Source of the DNA: Longimicrobium sp.
GTDB lineage: Bacteria > Gemmatimonadota > Gemmatimonadetes > Longimicrobiales > Longimicrobiaceae
Length of the DNA stretch: 52,413 nt
NCBI GenBank assembly: GCA_036389135.1
Contig: DASVQP010000037.1
Location: 1-52,413, forward strand
Direction: 5' to 3'
Shown here piece by piece: positions 35,176-42,686 of the stretch. The position numbers and the translations under genes were made by a program. How positions within the stretch are numbered: the stretch's first letter is position 1; each line of letters begins with the position of its first letter. The notes under the pieces were generated by a model, which was not told the origin of the DNA, searched no databases, and worked only from the letters and a program-made list of their open reading frames with translations.

Positions 35176-36027
35176 CTAGTAGTTGTAAAAGCCTTCGCCC
35201 GTCTTCCGCCCCAGCTTGCCGGCGGCGACGTACTTCCGCAGCAGGGGGCAGGGGCGGTACTTGTCGTCGCCCAGGCCGCTGTGGAGCACTTCCATGATGG
35301 CCAGGCAGGTATCCAGGCCGATCAGGTCCGCCAGGGCGAGCGGGCCCATTGGATGATTCATGCCGAGCTTCATCACGGTGTCGATCGCCTCCGCCTCCGC
35401 GACGCCTTCCATGAGGCAGAAGACCGCCTCGTTGATCATCGGCATCAGGATGCGGTTGGCGACGAAGCCGGGGTAATCCTGCGCCTCGGCGACCGTCTTC
35501 CCCAGCTGCTCGGCGAGCGCGACGGTGGCGCGCGTGGTCTCGTCGGTGGTGGCGAGGCCGCGGATGATCTCCACGAGCTTCATCACCGGCACCGGGTTCA
35601 TGAAGTGCATCCCGATCACCTGCCCCGGGCGCTTCGTCCGCGCCGCGATCTCTGTAATGGAGATGGACGACGTGTTGGTTGCGAGGATGGCGTGCTCCGG
35701 CGCGTGCGCGTCCATGTCCGCGAAGATGCGGAACTTGAGGTCGCGGTTCTCCGTCGCCGCCTCCACCACCAGGTCAGCCCCCGACACCGCGGCCAGATCC
35801 GTGGCCGCCGTGATGCGCCCCAGCGCCGCGTCGCGGTCCGACTCGGCGAGCGCGCCCTTTTTGATCTGCCGGTCCATGTTGCCGCGGATGGTGGCCTGGG
35901 CCTGGTCCAGCGCCTCCTGCCGCACGTCCACCATCGTCACGTCGAAGCCGTTCTGCGCGAAGACGTGCACGATCCCGTTCCCCATCGTCCCCGCGCCGAT
36001 CACGGCGACCGTTTTGATCTCAGCCAT
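35176..36027 (-). CDS. hbd: 3-hydroxybutyryl-CoA dehydrogenase
   Basis: A 283-residue protein, typical of the stand-alone enzyme. The NAD-binding motif [19 protein letters not shown] opens it; [14 protein letters not shown] carries conserved Ser and Asn residues; [15 protein letters not shown] contains the catalytic His; FVANRILMP begins the C-terminal dimerisation domain. It oxidises 3-hydroxyacyl-CoA to 3-oxoacyl-CoA using NAD, or works in reverse. The ATG at 36027 gives the normal N terminus (MAEIKTVAV). It is placed between acyl-CoA dehydrogenase and thiolase genes. Confidence 0.93.
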   Translation of the reverse strand: MAEIKTVAVIGAGTMGNGIVHVFAQNGFDVTMVDVRQEALDQAQATIRGNMDRQIKKGALAESDRDAALGRITAATDLAAVSGADLVVEAATENRDLKFRIFADMDAHAPEHAILATNTSSISITEIAARTKRPGQVIGMHFMNPVPVMKLVEIIRGLATTDETTRATVALAEQLGKTVAEAQDYPGFVANRILMPMINEAVFCLMEGVAEAEAIDTVMKLGMNHPMGPLALADLIGLDTCLAIMEVLHSGLGDDKYRPCPLLRKYVAAGKLGRKTGEGFYNY

Positions 36028-36063
36028 GCTCTTTCGTCTGGTGTGTTGGCGGTGCACTGCGGT

Positions 36064-36238
36064 GGCCCTCACCCCCGCTCGTCACCTCGCTGCCCCCTCT
36101 CCCGATAACGGGAGAGGGCTCCGCCCTCGCCGTTATCGAGAGAGGGGGCTGAACAACGGCGTGCCCCGCGGCCTCCGAGACCGTTTCAGCGGTCTTCCCG
36201 TGGCTCCAGCCGGGGGATTCATCCCCCGGTGATGCCGC
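36064..36238. repeat. Variant family B element followed by family G repeat
   Basis: The 224 bp gap upstream of hbd holds a variant B tail and hairpin (CCCCCGCTCGTCACCTCGC, then CCCTCTCCCGATAACGGGAG from 36094) and a family G element (36181-36235: TTTCAGCGGTCTTCCCGTGG, then CCGGGGG/CCCCCGG hairpin). G ends near the stop of the membrane protein gene at 36252. Confidence 0.75.
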
Positions 36239-36251
36239 GGTGCCCTTCCCT

Positions 36252-36629
36252 TCACCGCACCATCCACAGCACGAAGTAGATCCCCACCAGGAACCCGCCG
36301 GTGGCGATGAGCCAGGTGGCGGGGTTGCCGTAGCGGGGGGTCGCGGCGCGGGCGCGGTCCGCCTTTTCGCGGATGGCGCGCGCCTCGACCACGCCGCCGC
36401 TCTCCACCACGTCGCGCAGGGTGAGCATCTTGGGACCCGCCAACCACGCCGCCGCTCCGAAGAGGATCGCCATCACCCCGGCGGTGAAGACCGCCAGGAG
36501 CCAGATGTGGTCCCGGTCCGCCGCCGTCACCGCGCCGAGGCGGGCGAAGGGGAAGAGGACGGGGACGAGGCTCGCGAACGCCATCGCCACTCCCGCCGCG
36601 CTCCCCCAGAAGTTCAGCGGCCGTTCCAT
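36252..36629 (-). CDS. Small membrane protein, three predicted helices
   Basis: A 125-residue protein with three hydrophobic stretches: about residues 6-30 (NFWGSAAGVAMAFASLVPVL), 40-64 (IWLLAVFTAGVMAILFGAAA) and 103-124 (WLIATGGFLVGIYFVLWMV), with a charged Arg-rich loop between the second and third. No family recognised. The ATG at 36629 overlaps the end of the CPBP protease gene by 16 bp, so the two are co-transcribed and probably coupled in translation. Confidence 0.7.
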   Translation of the reverse strand: MERPLNFWGSAAGVAMAFASLVPVLFPFARLGAVTAADRDHIWLLAVFTAGVMAILFGAAAWLAGPKMLTLRDVVESGGVVEARAIREKADRARAATPRYGNPATWLIATGGFLVGIYFVLWMVR

Positions 36630-37543
36630 GCCTCCCCCAGGCGCGTATCCACCAGCGGGCGCAGCGCGCGAACGCGCGGCGACGCCGAAAGGAGCGGCGT
36701 GCGCATCATCCACGCCGTCCCCGCGACAATCGCCAGAGTGGCGGCGAGGCCCGCCTCCGGACCGAAGGGGCCACCCGTCCACCAGTCGGCGCCCAGCTCA
36801 CGTGCGCTGTAGAGCGGGGTGTCGAACTGCGCGCCGCTCACCGGGAAGTCGAGCAGCGCGCTCATCGCCCAGTTCCACCCCACGTGCAGCGCCGTGGCGA
36901 ACCAGAGCGAGCGCGTCCGCAGGTACGCCACCGCCAGCATGATGCCGGCGAGGAAGATGTTCGCAAGCCCCAGCCAGGTGACGTTCGGGTTGCTGCCGTG
37001 CCCCGCCGCGAACGCCGCGGAGGTCAGCAGGATCGCCGGCCACACGCCCGTCCCCTGCACCAGCGCCTGGAAGGCGTAGCCGCGGAAGACCACCTCCTCC
37101 GCCGCCGCCGCCACCGTGAAGATCGCAAGGGCCCGGGCAAGCGAGGCAGCATACTCGGGGATGCCCCCGGCGTCGGCGACCCAGCGCGCGGTTCCCGCCA
37201 CCACAAGGAGCACTACCGCCGCCCCCAGTAGCCCGCCGCCCACGCCGAAGCCCACGGCGGAGTCGCGCGCCGCCCGCGGCTCCAGCGCGAAGCCCAACGC
37301 GCCGAAGGGCCGCCGGTCCACCGCGCGCAGCATCACCGCGCTGGCCAGCAGCCCCCCCCCGAGCATCGCCAGGAACCCGCCCGTCATCTCATCGAACAGC
37401 TTGCTCGCAAGGATGAGCGCGAGGACGAGGACGGTGAAGGTGACGAGGAGAGCCCCAAACAGGAGGACGCGCCACCCGGTCCGCACGCCGTGCGGGCCAA
37501 AGAACGCGTCCGTCCTGCGCGGGGCCTCCGCCTGCTCGGTCAC
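36614..37543 (-). CDS. CPBP-family intramembrane protease
   Basis: A 309-residue membrane protein with about seven or eight helices. The CPBP/Abi motifs are present: EEVVFRGYAFQ (EExxxR), then AAFAAGHGS (FxxxH), then ALHVGWNW (HxxxN). These form the putative glutamate intramembrane protease site of the Rce1-like family. Substrate unknown. The GTG at 37543 overlaps the stop of bioY in a GTGA arrangement. The frame continues upstream, but that part is a shadow of bioY. Confidence 0.88.
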   Translation of the reverse strand: MTEQAEAPRRTDAFFGPHGVRTGWRVLLFGALLVTFTVLVLALILASKLFDEMTGGFLAMLGGGLLASAVMLRAVDRRPFGALGFALEPRAARDSAVGFGVGGGLLGAAVVLLVVAGTARWVADAGGIPEYAASLARALAIFTVAAAAEEVVFRGYAFQALVQGTGVWPAILLTSAAFAAGHGSNPNVTWLGLANIFLAGIMLAVAYLRTRSLWFATALHVGWNWAMSALLDFPVSGAQFDTPLYSARELGADWWTGGPFGPEAGLAATLAIVAGTAWMMRTPLLSASPRVRALRPLVDTRLGEAWNGR

Positions 37544-38109
37544 CGCTCCAGGATCTCGCCCGCCCGCTTGCCTACACGGCGCGACACCGCGAGTGCGATC
37601 CCCACCTTGACCAGGTCGGCCAGGAGGAAGGGAGCCACGCCCAGCGCCACCGCCGCCGTCACGGAGCCGACAATCGCGAGCCAGATCAGCCCGCCGGCGT
37701 AGATGGCCGCCAGCGCCGCCAGCAGCCCGGCGAGCGCGCGCCCGGTGCCGCCCCGTGCGCCGAGGCCGGCGAGCCACGCCGCGGCTGGATACGCCATCAG
37801 GTAGCCGCCGGTGGGCCCCAGCAGGTACGCCGCGCCGCCGCCCGCCACGAACACGGGGAGCCCCGCGATGCCAGCCAGGAGGTACAGCATCTGGCTGCGC
37901 GCGCCGAGCCTCGACCCGAGCACCGCGCCGGCCAGCAGCACGAAGAGGGGCTGCAGCGTAAAGGGCACGGGTGTCCCCGGCAGCGGGATCGCCACCTTGG
38001 CCCCAAACGCCGTCGCCGCCGCGAACGCCACGACGCCGATCGCGCGCCGCAGCGGCTTGGAAGCGACGAGCCGGGTTCCGGCGAGGGTGCCGCGCTGGGT
38101 GTTCATCAT
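37540..38109 (-). CDS. bioY: BioY biotin transporter substrate-binding component
   Basis: A 189-residue membrane protein with about six hydrophobic segments. GTPVPFTLQPLFVLLAGAVLG and GLPVFVAGGG with PTGGYLMAYPAAAWL are BioY hallmarks. It binds biotin in the inner membrane, alone or with the ECF ATPases and EcfT; no ATPase genes are seen nearby, so it may work alone or with distant partners. Starts at ATG 38109 or 38106. No BirA site is obvious in the short gap upstream, which is filled by heptamer repeats. Confidence 0.9.
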   Translation of the reverse strand: MMNTQRGTLAGTRLVASKPLRRAIGVVAFAAATAFGAKVAIPLPGTPVPFTLQPLFVLLAGAVLGSRLGARSQMLYLLAGIAGLPVFVAGGGAAYLLGPTGGYLMAYPAAAWLAGLGARGGTGRALAGLLAALAAIYAGGLIWLAIVGSVTAAVALGVAPFLLADLVKVGIALAVSRRVGKRAGEILER

Positions 38110-38128
38110 CTTGGATCGGTGCGGTGAA

Positions 38129-38242
38129 GGATGAAAGTGCTAAGTGCTAAGTGCTAAGTGCTAAGTGCTAAGTGCCAAGTGCCAAGTGCTAAGTGCTGGC
38201 CCGGGTCACCCAGGACTCAGCACTTAGGACTTAGCACTTCCG
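38129..38242. repeat. Inverted heptamer arrays (AAGTGCT)
   Basis: At least seven head-to-tail copies of AAGTGCT or AAGTGCC from 38129 to 38199, a GC-rich centre, then the reverse complement CAGCACTTAGGACTTAGCAC at 38219-38238. It is located exactly at the 3' end of the thiolase gene. A shorter version lies at 39503-39567. Confidence 0.9.
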
Positions 38243-38250
38243 TTCCCGGC

Positions 38251-39474
38251 TTACACCCGCTCCACCGACAGCGCCACCGCATCGCCGCCGCCCAGGCAGA
38301 GCGTTGCGAGGCCGGTCGCGGCGTCGCGGTCCTTCATGGCGTGGAGAAGCGTGGTGAGGACGCGCGCGCCCGAGGCGCCGATGGGGTGGCCCAGCGCAAC
38401 CGCGCCGCCGTTCACGTTGACGCGGTCCCAGTCCCACTCCAGCCCCTGGCCGTTCGCGAGCGCCTGCACGGCGAACGCCTCGTTGGCCTCGATCAGGTCG
38501 AAGTCGCTGATGCCGGTGCCGGTCTTCTTCATCAGCCGCTTTACCGCCTGGATGGGCGCGAAGAAGAGCTCGTTCGGCTCCACCGCGCCGGTGGAGTAGG
38601 CGGTGATGCGGCCCAGGACGGTGAGCCCGTGCGCGCGCGCATACTCCTCCGATACCACCAGCACCGCCGAAGCGCCGTCGTTCATCGACGAGGCGTTGCC
38701 TGCCGTCACCACTGGGTCGGTGACGTCCTTGGGGGCATCCTTGACGAAGGCCGGCTTCAGTTTGCCCAAGCTCTCCAGCGACGAGTCGGCGCGCGGGCCC
38801 TCGTCCGCGTCCACCACCGTCGTCCCCTTGCGCCCGGCGATCTCCACCGGGACGATCTCCTCGGTGAACTTGCCGGCCTGAACGGCCGCGATCGCCTTGC
38901 GGTGCGAGTTCACGGAGAACTCGTCGGCCTGCTGGCGGGAGATCCCAGCCTTCTTGGCCGTGTACTCCGCGTGCCCGCCCATGTGAACCTCGCAGAACGA
39001 GCACCACAGTCCATCGCGCACCAGCCCGTCCACCATCGTCTGGTCGCCGAACTTGACGCCGTTGCGCATCCCGTAGACGTAGTAGGGAGCGTTGGACATG
39101 CTCTCCTGCCCGCCGGCGAGGATCACCTGCGTGTCGCCGGCGCGGATGCTCTGCGCCGCCAGCATCACGGCCTTGAGCCCGCTGCCGCACACCTTGTTGA
39201 TGGTGAGCGCGGAGATGCCGGAGGGGAGCCCGGCCTTGATGACGGCCTGGCGCGCGGGGGCCTGCCCTACCCCGCCCTGCACCACGTTCCCCATGATGAC
39301 CTCTTCCACGTCCTCCGCCGGGATGCCGGCGCGCGCCACCGCCTCGCGCAGCGCGATCCCACCCAGATCGGGCGCGGAGAGGGAGGAAAGGCCGCCCAGG
39401 AAGCGCCCGATCGGCGTCCTCACTGCGCTGACGATGACGGGCGTGGTCCGCGGGTCGCGTGCGATATTGATCAT
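38251..39474 (-). CDS. Acetyl-CoA C-acyltransferase (thiolase)
   Basis: A 407-residue thiolase. The nucleophilic Cys is in NKVCGSGLKAVM, the His in GGAVALGHPIGASGAR, and the second catalytic Cys in LATLCLGGGD, all in the expected order. It condenses or cleaves acetyl-CoA units, matching the hydroxyacyl-CoA dehydrogenase and acyl-CoA dehydrogenase genes on the same strand. ATG at 39474. Whether it is biosynthetic (acetoacetyl-CoA) or degradative is not decided by the sequence; the length is nearer the biosynthetic type. Confidence 0.93.
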   Translation of the reverse strand: MINIARDPRTTPVIVSAVRTPIGRFLGGLSSLSAPDLGGIALREAVARAGIPAEDVEEVIMGNVVQGGVGQAPARQAVIKAGLPSGISALTINKVCGSGLKAVMLAAQSIRAGDTQVILAGGQESMSNAPYYVYGMRNGVKFGDQTMVDGLVRDGLWCSFCEVHMGGHAEYTAKKAGISRQQADEFSVNSHRKAIAAVQAGKFTEEIVPVEIAGRKGTTVVDADEGPRADSSLESLGKLKPAFVKDAPKDVTDPVVTAGNASSMNDGASAVLVVSEEYARAHGLTVLGRITAYSTGAVEPNELFFAPIQAVKRLMKKTGTGISDFDLIEANEAFAVQALANGQGLEWDWDRVNVNGGAVALGHPIGASGARVLTTLLHAMKDRDAATGLATLCLGGGDAVALSVERV

Positions 39475-39502
39475 GTTTTCGTTCCGTGATGATGGTTAAC
39501 TG

Positions 39503-39567
39503 CAAGTGCTAAGTGCTGAGTCCCAAGTGCTAAGTAACTGCAGTTCAGCACTTAGCACTTAGGACTC
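39503..39567. repeat. Short inverted AAGTGCT arrays
   Basis: AAGTGCTAAGTGCTGAGTCC at 39505-39524 and, in the other sense, CAGCACTTAGCACTTAGGAC at 39546-39565. It reaches into the last codons of the MBL hydrolase gene (stop at 39559). Confidence 0.85.
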
Positions 39568-40434
39568 TCCTTCCAGCCGTACCCCCTTCCCCTCCGCCAC
39601 CGCATACCCCCACGCCGTCACCGGATCGTGGTTCGACACCAGCAGCCAGCGCTCCTCCATGGCTCGGCGCAGCAGCGCGCGCTTCGATTCGAGCGTGACC
39701 AGCGGCTCCACGTCGTAGCCCATGATCCACGGGAGAGGGAGGTGGGCAAAGGTGGGGAGGACGTCGGCCAGAAAGCACGCCGTCTCGCCGCCCGACGTCA
39801 CCAGCACCGATTGGTGGTGCGGGCAGTGCCCCGGCGTGCGAAAGACCGAGATGCCGGGCACGATCTCCACGTCCCCCTCCACCAGCTCCAGCCGCCCCGC
39901 CGCCATCACCGGCTCGAAGTTGTCCGGCAGGTAGCTCGCCTGCGTCCGCTCGTTCTTCAGGTGCGCCCAATCCCACTCGCCGCGCTGCACGAAGTAGCGC
40001 GCGTTGGGGAAGGAGAGGCGCACCTCGCCCGACTCGTCGCGGTACGTGTTGCCGCCCGCGTGATCGAAGTGGAGGTGCGTGTTGATGACGATCCCCACGT
40101 CCTCCGCGCGGAAGCCTGCGGCGGCCAGCGAATCGTGCACGCGGTCCGGGCGCCCGGCCCCCGATGCATTGTCCACGCCGTAGATGCCGCGGAACTTCTC
40201 GTCCTCCTTGTTCCCCAGCCCCGTCTCGATCAGCACCAGCTCGTCCGGGGTCTCCACCAGGAGGCAGCGCATCGCCAGCGGAATGCGGTTGCGCTCGTCG
40301 GCGGGGATGCGGCGCTCCCACAGCGGCTTTGGGACCACGCCGAACATGGCGCCCCCATCCAGCCGCTGCGTGCCGCCCTCCAGCGCGTGGATGCGCAGCT
40401 TCCCCAGGGTACGCGTGCGCACCCCGTCGCTCAC
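39559..40434 (-). CDS. Metallo-beta-lactamase-fold hydrolase
   Basis: A 291-residue MBL-fold protein. The zinc motif NTHLHFDHAGGN (HxHxDH) is clear, followed by TPGHCPHHQS (third His) and FLADVLP (bridging Asp); VSNHDP gives the final His. Starts with GTG at 40434, five bases after GGAGG and overlapping the exonuclease stop codon (GTGA). Substrates in the family include quorum lactones, phosphonates and thioesters; none can be favoured here. The C terminus (VRLEGES) comes partly from the neighbouring heptamer repeat. Confidence 0.88.
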   Translation of the reverse strand: MSDGVRTRTLGKLRIHALEGGTQRLDGGAMFGVVPKPLWERRIPADERNRIPLAMRCLLVETPDELVLIETGLGNKEDEKFRGIYGVDNASGAGRPDRVHDSLAAAGFRAEDVGIVINTHLHFDHAGGNTYRDESGEVRLSFPNARYFVQRGEWDWAHLKNERTQASYLPDNFEPVMAAGRLELVEGDVEIVPGISVFRTPGHCPHHQSVLVTSGGETACFLADVLPTFAHLPLPWIMGYDVEPLVTLESKRALLRRAMEERWLLVSNHDPVTAWGYAVAEGKGVRLEGES

Positions 40435-41303
40435 GCCGCCTCCATGCTGCGCGGCGACGCGATGCGCTTGCGGCTCGTCCTCGGCTTGCGCGCGCCCAGG
40501 AGCATCTCCAGCCCTTCCCAGTCGTGGATGCCGCGGTCCTCCAGGATCTCGATCAGCCGCATCAGGACGTGCGCGGTCGCCACCGCGTCGTCGAGCGCGC
40601 GGTGCCGGTTCTCGATCTCCAGCCCGAAGTACACCGAGAGCGCGTCCAGCCCGCGCGACGGGAGGTTGGGGAGGAGCTTGCGCGCCACTTTGACCGTGCA
40701 GAGCTGACGCCCGGCCGGCTGCACGCCGGTGGCCATCTCCATCTCGTGGCAGAGAAAGCGCCAGTCGAACGCCGCGTTGTGGGCCACGAACACGGCCCCT
40801 TCCACCGCCGCGCCCACGTGGTGCGCCACCTCGCGAAAGCAGGGAGCCGTCTCCACCATCTGCTGCGTGATCCCGGTGATCCCCGTGATCATGCTGGGGA
40901 TGCGGCGCTGTGGGTTGACGAGCGTCGAATAGCTGTCGCGGATCTCCCCGCCGGAGACGCGCACCGCCGCCACCTCCGTCACGCGGTGCCCGCCCTTGGG
41001 GGAGCCGCCGGTCGTCTCGAAGTCGACCACGACCCACTCCTCCGCGCGCAGCTTGCGGACCGGCGCCGCCGCCGGCTGGGCCAGCGACCAGACGCCCTCG
41101 GACGACACGGCGAAGCGCGCGTCGGACCCGAGCAGCGCCCACACCGCACGCGCCGCCGCGGGTCCGCCGCCCGTGATCCCCATCACCCGCGCGGCCATCT
41201 CCACGGTCGACAGCGGACCCGCGGCCAGCGCCTGAAGCGCCCGCTGCGCGAGCGATCCCGTGTGCTCGAAGCGCAAACCGTCCGGTACCTCCGTGCCTAC
41301 CAT
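40431..41303 (-). CDS. DnaQ-like DEDDh 3'-5' exonuclease
   Basis: A 290-residue protein. Residues about 85-250 are the DEDDh exonuclease: VVVDFETTGG (Asp, Glu), VAHNAAFDWRFL (Asp) and HRALDDAVAT (His, Asp). The N-terminal 75 residues (LAQRALQALAAGPLSTVEMAARVMG) look like a winged-helix extension as seen in some DnaQ-like proteins outside the replisome. It may be the proofreading subunit or a repair nuclease. ATG at 41303, with a good promoter about 90 bases upstream. It is followed by the coupled MBL hydrolase gene. Confidence 0.88.
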   Translation of the reverse strand: MVGTEVPDGLRFEHTGSLAQRALQALAAGPLSTVEMAARVMGITGGGPAAARAVWALLGSDARFAVSSEGVWSLAQPAAAPVRKLRAEEWVVVDFETTGGSPKGGHRVTEVAAVRVSGGEIRDSYSTLVNPQRRIPSMITGITGITQQMVETAPCFREVAHHVGAAVEGAVFVAHNAAFDWRFLCHEMEMATGVQPAGRQLCTVKVARKLLPNLPSRGLDALSVYFGLEIENRHRALDDAVATAHVLMRLIEILEDRGIHDWEGLEMLLGARKPRTSRKRIASPRSMEAA

Positions 41304-41398
41304 GTCTCGTCCCAGCAGACTGTCGGTTTTGGGTCCCCGAGTGGATACACCGCAACGCCGGTTTCGTCTACTCTAGCCGGCCTCGGATTCGGGCGCGG

Positions 41399-41427
41399 AT
41401 TATAGCCGCTGGCCTGGAAGGCGGCAA
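41399..41427 (-). promoter_or_regulatory. Sigma70 promoter for the exonuclease-MBL operon
   Basis: On the minus strand TTGCCG (41422-41427), 17 bases, then a perfect TATAAT (41399-41404). The leader would be about 90 bases to the ATG at 41303. The leader contains AGAGTAGAC (near 41370-41378), which is also in the operator candidate at 28970. Confidence 0.7.
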
Positions 41428-41445
41428 CGCCGGATAGGAACAGCC

Positions 41446-41529
41446 TCACACAGAGACACAAAGACAACAGCGAGAACGGCAAAAGGTTTTCTCCGCGGCT
41501 TGCGGTTCCCCTCTGTGTCCTCTGTGTGA
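41446..41529. repeat. Family D inverted repeat (MITE-like), copy 2
   Basis: 84 bp with ends TCACACAGAGACACA (41446-41460) and CTCTGTGTCCTCTGTGTGA (41511-41529), and interior TTTTCTCCGCGGCTTGCGG. It separates the rex terminator from the exonuclease promoter. Confidence 0.85.
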
Positions 41530-41549
41530 TGCTGTTCGATGTTATGCGA

Positions 41550-41578
41550 GAAGGCCGGACCACGCGGGTCCGGCCTTC
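41550..41578. terminator. Terminator hairpin downstream of rex
   Basis: GAAGGCCGGACC (41550-41561) and GGTCCGGCCTTC (41567-41578) form a perfect 12 bp stem with a five-base loop, ten bases past the rex stop. The T-run is short. Confidence 0.75.
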
Positions 41579-41587
41579 ATCGTTGGA

Positions 41588-42229
41588 TCATCGTGCGTTG
41601 AGGCCGAACGACAGCCCCTCCAGCTCCAGCGTCACGTCCACGTTGCGGAGGATGACCTGGTTGGGAACGCGCAGCCGCACCGGCGCGAAGTTAAGGATCG
41701 AGCGGACCCCGGCCCCCACCACACGGTCCACCACACCCTGCGCCGCATCCGCGGGCACGGCGACGATGGCGATGTCGATCTCCTCCTCGCGGAGGACGCG
41801 GTCCATCTCCTCGTCGGCCCGCACGGTGAGGTCGCCCCACGACGCGCCGACCTTGTCCGGGTCCGCGTCGAAGACGGCGCAGATGCGGAAGCCGCGCGCC
41901 TCGAAGTCGCGGTACGAGAAGAGGGCCGAGCCCAGCTTCCCCGCCCCAACCAGCGCCACTTTCCAGCTGCGATCCAGCCCCAGGATCGTGCGGATCTCCC
42001 GGAGAAGCTCCTTGACGGAGTACCCGGTCCCACGCTTCCCGAACGACCCGAACAGCGACAGGTCCTTGCGCACTTGCGCCGAGGTTGCCCCCCCGCGCCG
42101 CGCGAGCTCGCCGCTGGAAATGGTATCCGTACCCGCCGCATCCGCTTCCTGCAGGAAGCGGAGGTACAGCGACAGCCGGCGCACCGCCGACTCCGAGATC
42201 TTCTTCATGGAACGGATGGAGGACGACAT
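41588..42229 (-). CDS. rex: Redox-sensing transcriptional repressor Rex
   Basis: A 213-residue Rex. The N-terminal winged helix (ISESAVRRLSLYLRFLQE, then SAQVRKDLSLFGSFGKRGTGY with the DNA-recognition helix) is followed by the NAD(H)-binding Rossmann domain with VALVGAGKLGSALFSY, AVFDADPDKVG and the C-terminal domain-swap helix region. It represses fermentation and respiration genes until NADH displaces it from DNA. ATG at 42229; a second ATG at 42208 is possible. A Rex-type operator lies 13 bp upstream and overlaps the promoter, so it is probably autoregulated. Confidence 0.95.
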   Translation of the reverse strand: MSSSIRSMKKISESAVRRLSLYLRFLQEADAAGTDTISSGELARRGGATSAQVRKDLSLFGSFGKRGTGYSVKELLREIRTILGLDRSWKVALVGAGKLGSALFSYRDFEARGFRICAVFDADPDKVGASWGDLTVRADEEMDRVLREEEIDIAIVAVPADAAQGVVDRVVGAGVRSILNFAPVRLRVPNQVILRNVDVTLELEGLSFGLNAR

Positions 42230-42241
42230 TCAGCCCCACGC

Positions 42242-42259
42242 TTGTGAAATCATTCACAA
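42242..42259. promoter_or_regulatory. Rex operator (ROP site)
   Basis: TTGTGAAATCATTCACAA, an 18 bp palindrome with perfect TTGTGAA/TTCACAA arms around ATCA, matching the known Rex consensus. It overlaps the last two bases of the minus-10 and the predicted transcription start of rex. Confidence 0.92.
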
Positions 42260-42286
42260 GATACGCTGCGATGCCGCACCCGTCAA
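42258..42286 (-). promoter_or_regulatory. rex promoter
   Basis: On the minus strand TTGACG (42281-42286), 17 bases, TATCTT (42258-42263). The Rex operator begins inside the minus-10, so bound Rex would block RNA polymerase. Confidence 0.8.
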
Positions 42287-42383
42287 CGGAGGGGGAGGGC
42301 TGGGGCCGGGCGAGTGAACTCGCGGCAACAACAGCACGAAGTCCGCCTTCGCGGACTCCGGGTCTGATGCCGCGCTTCTGGAG

Positions 42384-42439
42384 CCGGCTTCAGCCGCCTT
42401 CCCGTGGTTCCAGCCGGGGGCTTTAGCCCCCGGTGATGC
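42384..42439. repeat. Family G hairpin repeat overlapping an antitoxin 3' end
   Basis: GGCTTCAGCC, then CCTTCCCGTGGTTCCAGC, then hairpin CCGGGGGC/GCCCCCGG with loop TTTA, then TGATGC. The stop codon TAA of the antitoxin at 42423 is read from the hairpin loop. The copy at 36181-36235 has the same layout. A GTCCGCCTTCGCGGAC hairpin precedes it at 42342. Confidence 0.85.
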
Positions 42440-42686
42440 GACACCGGTGCCCGCCGTCCCCGCGGGCTCCGAGAGCTTCCGCGGCTGTTATGGTCCCAAC
42501 CTCGCCCGTGAGGTACTCCTGATAACGATGATCAGCTTCCTCAATCCAGGCGCGCTCGACCTCCTTAGGGTCGGTCGAATCAGCGACATCATCCAAACTC
42601 GCCAAAAGACGGTCTAACAGGTAACCGCGCCGCTCCGGCGGCAGGGCGAGCACCGCATCTTCAAGCTCGTTCAAATCCAAGGGCAT
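42423..42686 (-). CDS. Addiction-module antitoxin, second copy with altered C terminus
   Basis: An 87-residue protein. Residues 1-70 align with the antitoxin at 43026: LVELEDAVLALPPERRGYLL-like N-terminal helix, KEVERAWIEEADHRYQEYLTGEV and TAAEAL. After AAEAL, the paralogue continues AQARAALHSA, while this one continues with Gly/Arg residues read from a family G repeat and stops in the repeat hairpin loop. The first 16 bases of its leader (start codon included) are identical to those of the paralogue. It starts inside the toxin gene's 3' end. Whether it still binds the toxin is unknown. Confidence 0.75.
   Translation of the reverse strand: MPLDLNELEDAVLALPPERRGYLLDRLLASLDDVADSTDPKEVERAWIEEADHRYQEYLTGEVGTITAAEALGARGDGGHRCRITGG

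Noticed and set aside
36030-36250. A further small gene in the gap upstream of hbd
   Set aside because: The gap is made of B- and G-type repeats and no frame has plausible composition.
38129-38242. Heptamer arrays as CRISPR or telomere-like ends
   Set aside because: Seven-base units with no spacers, placed between ordinary genes in several copies.
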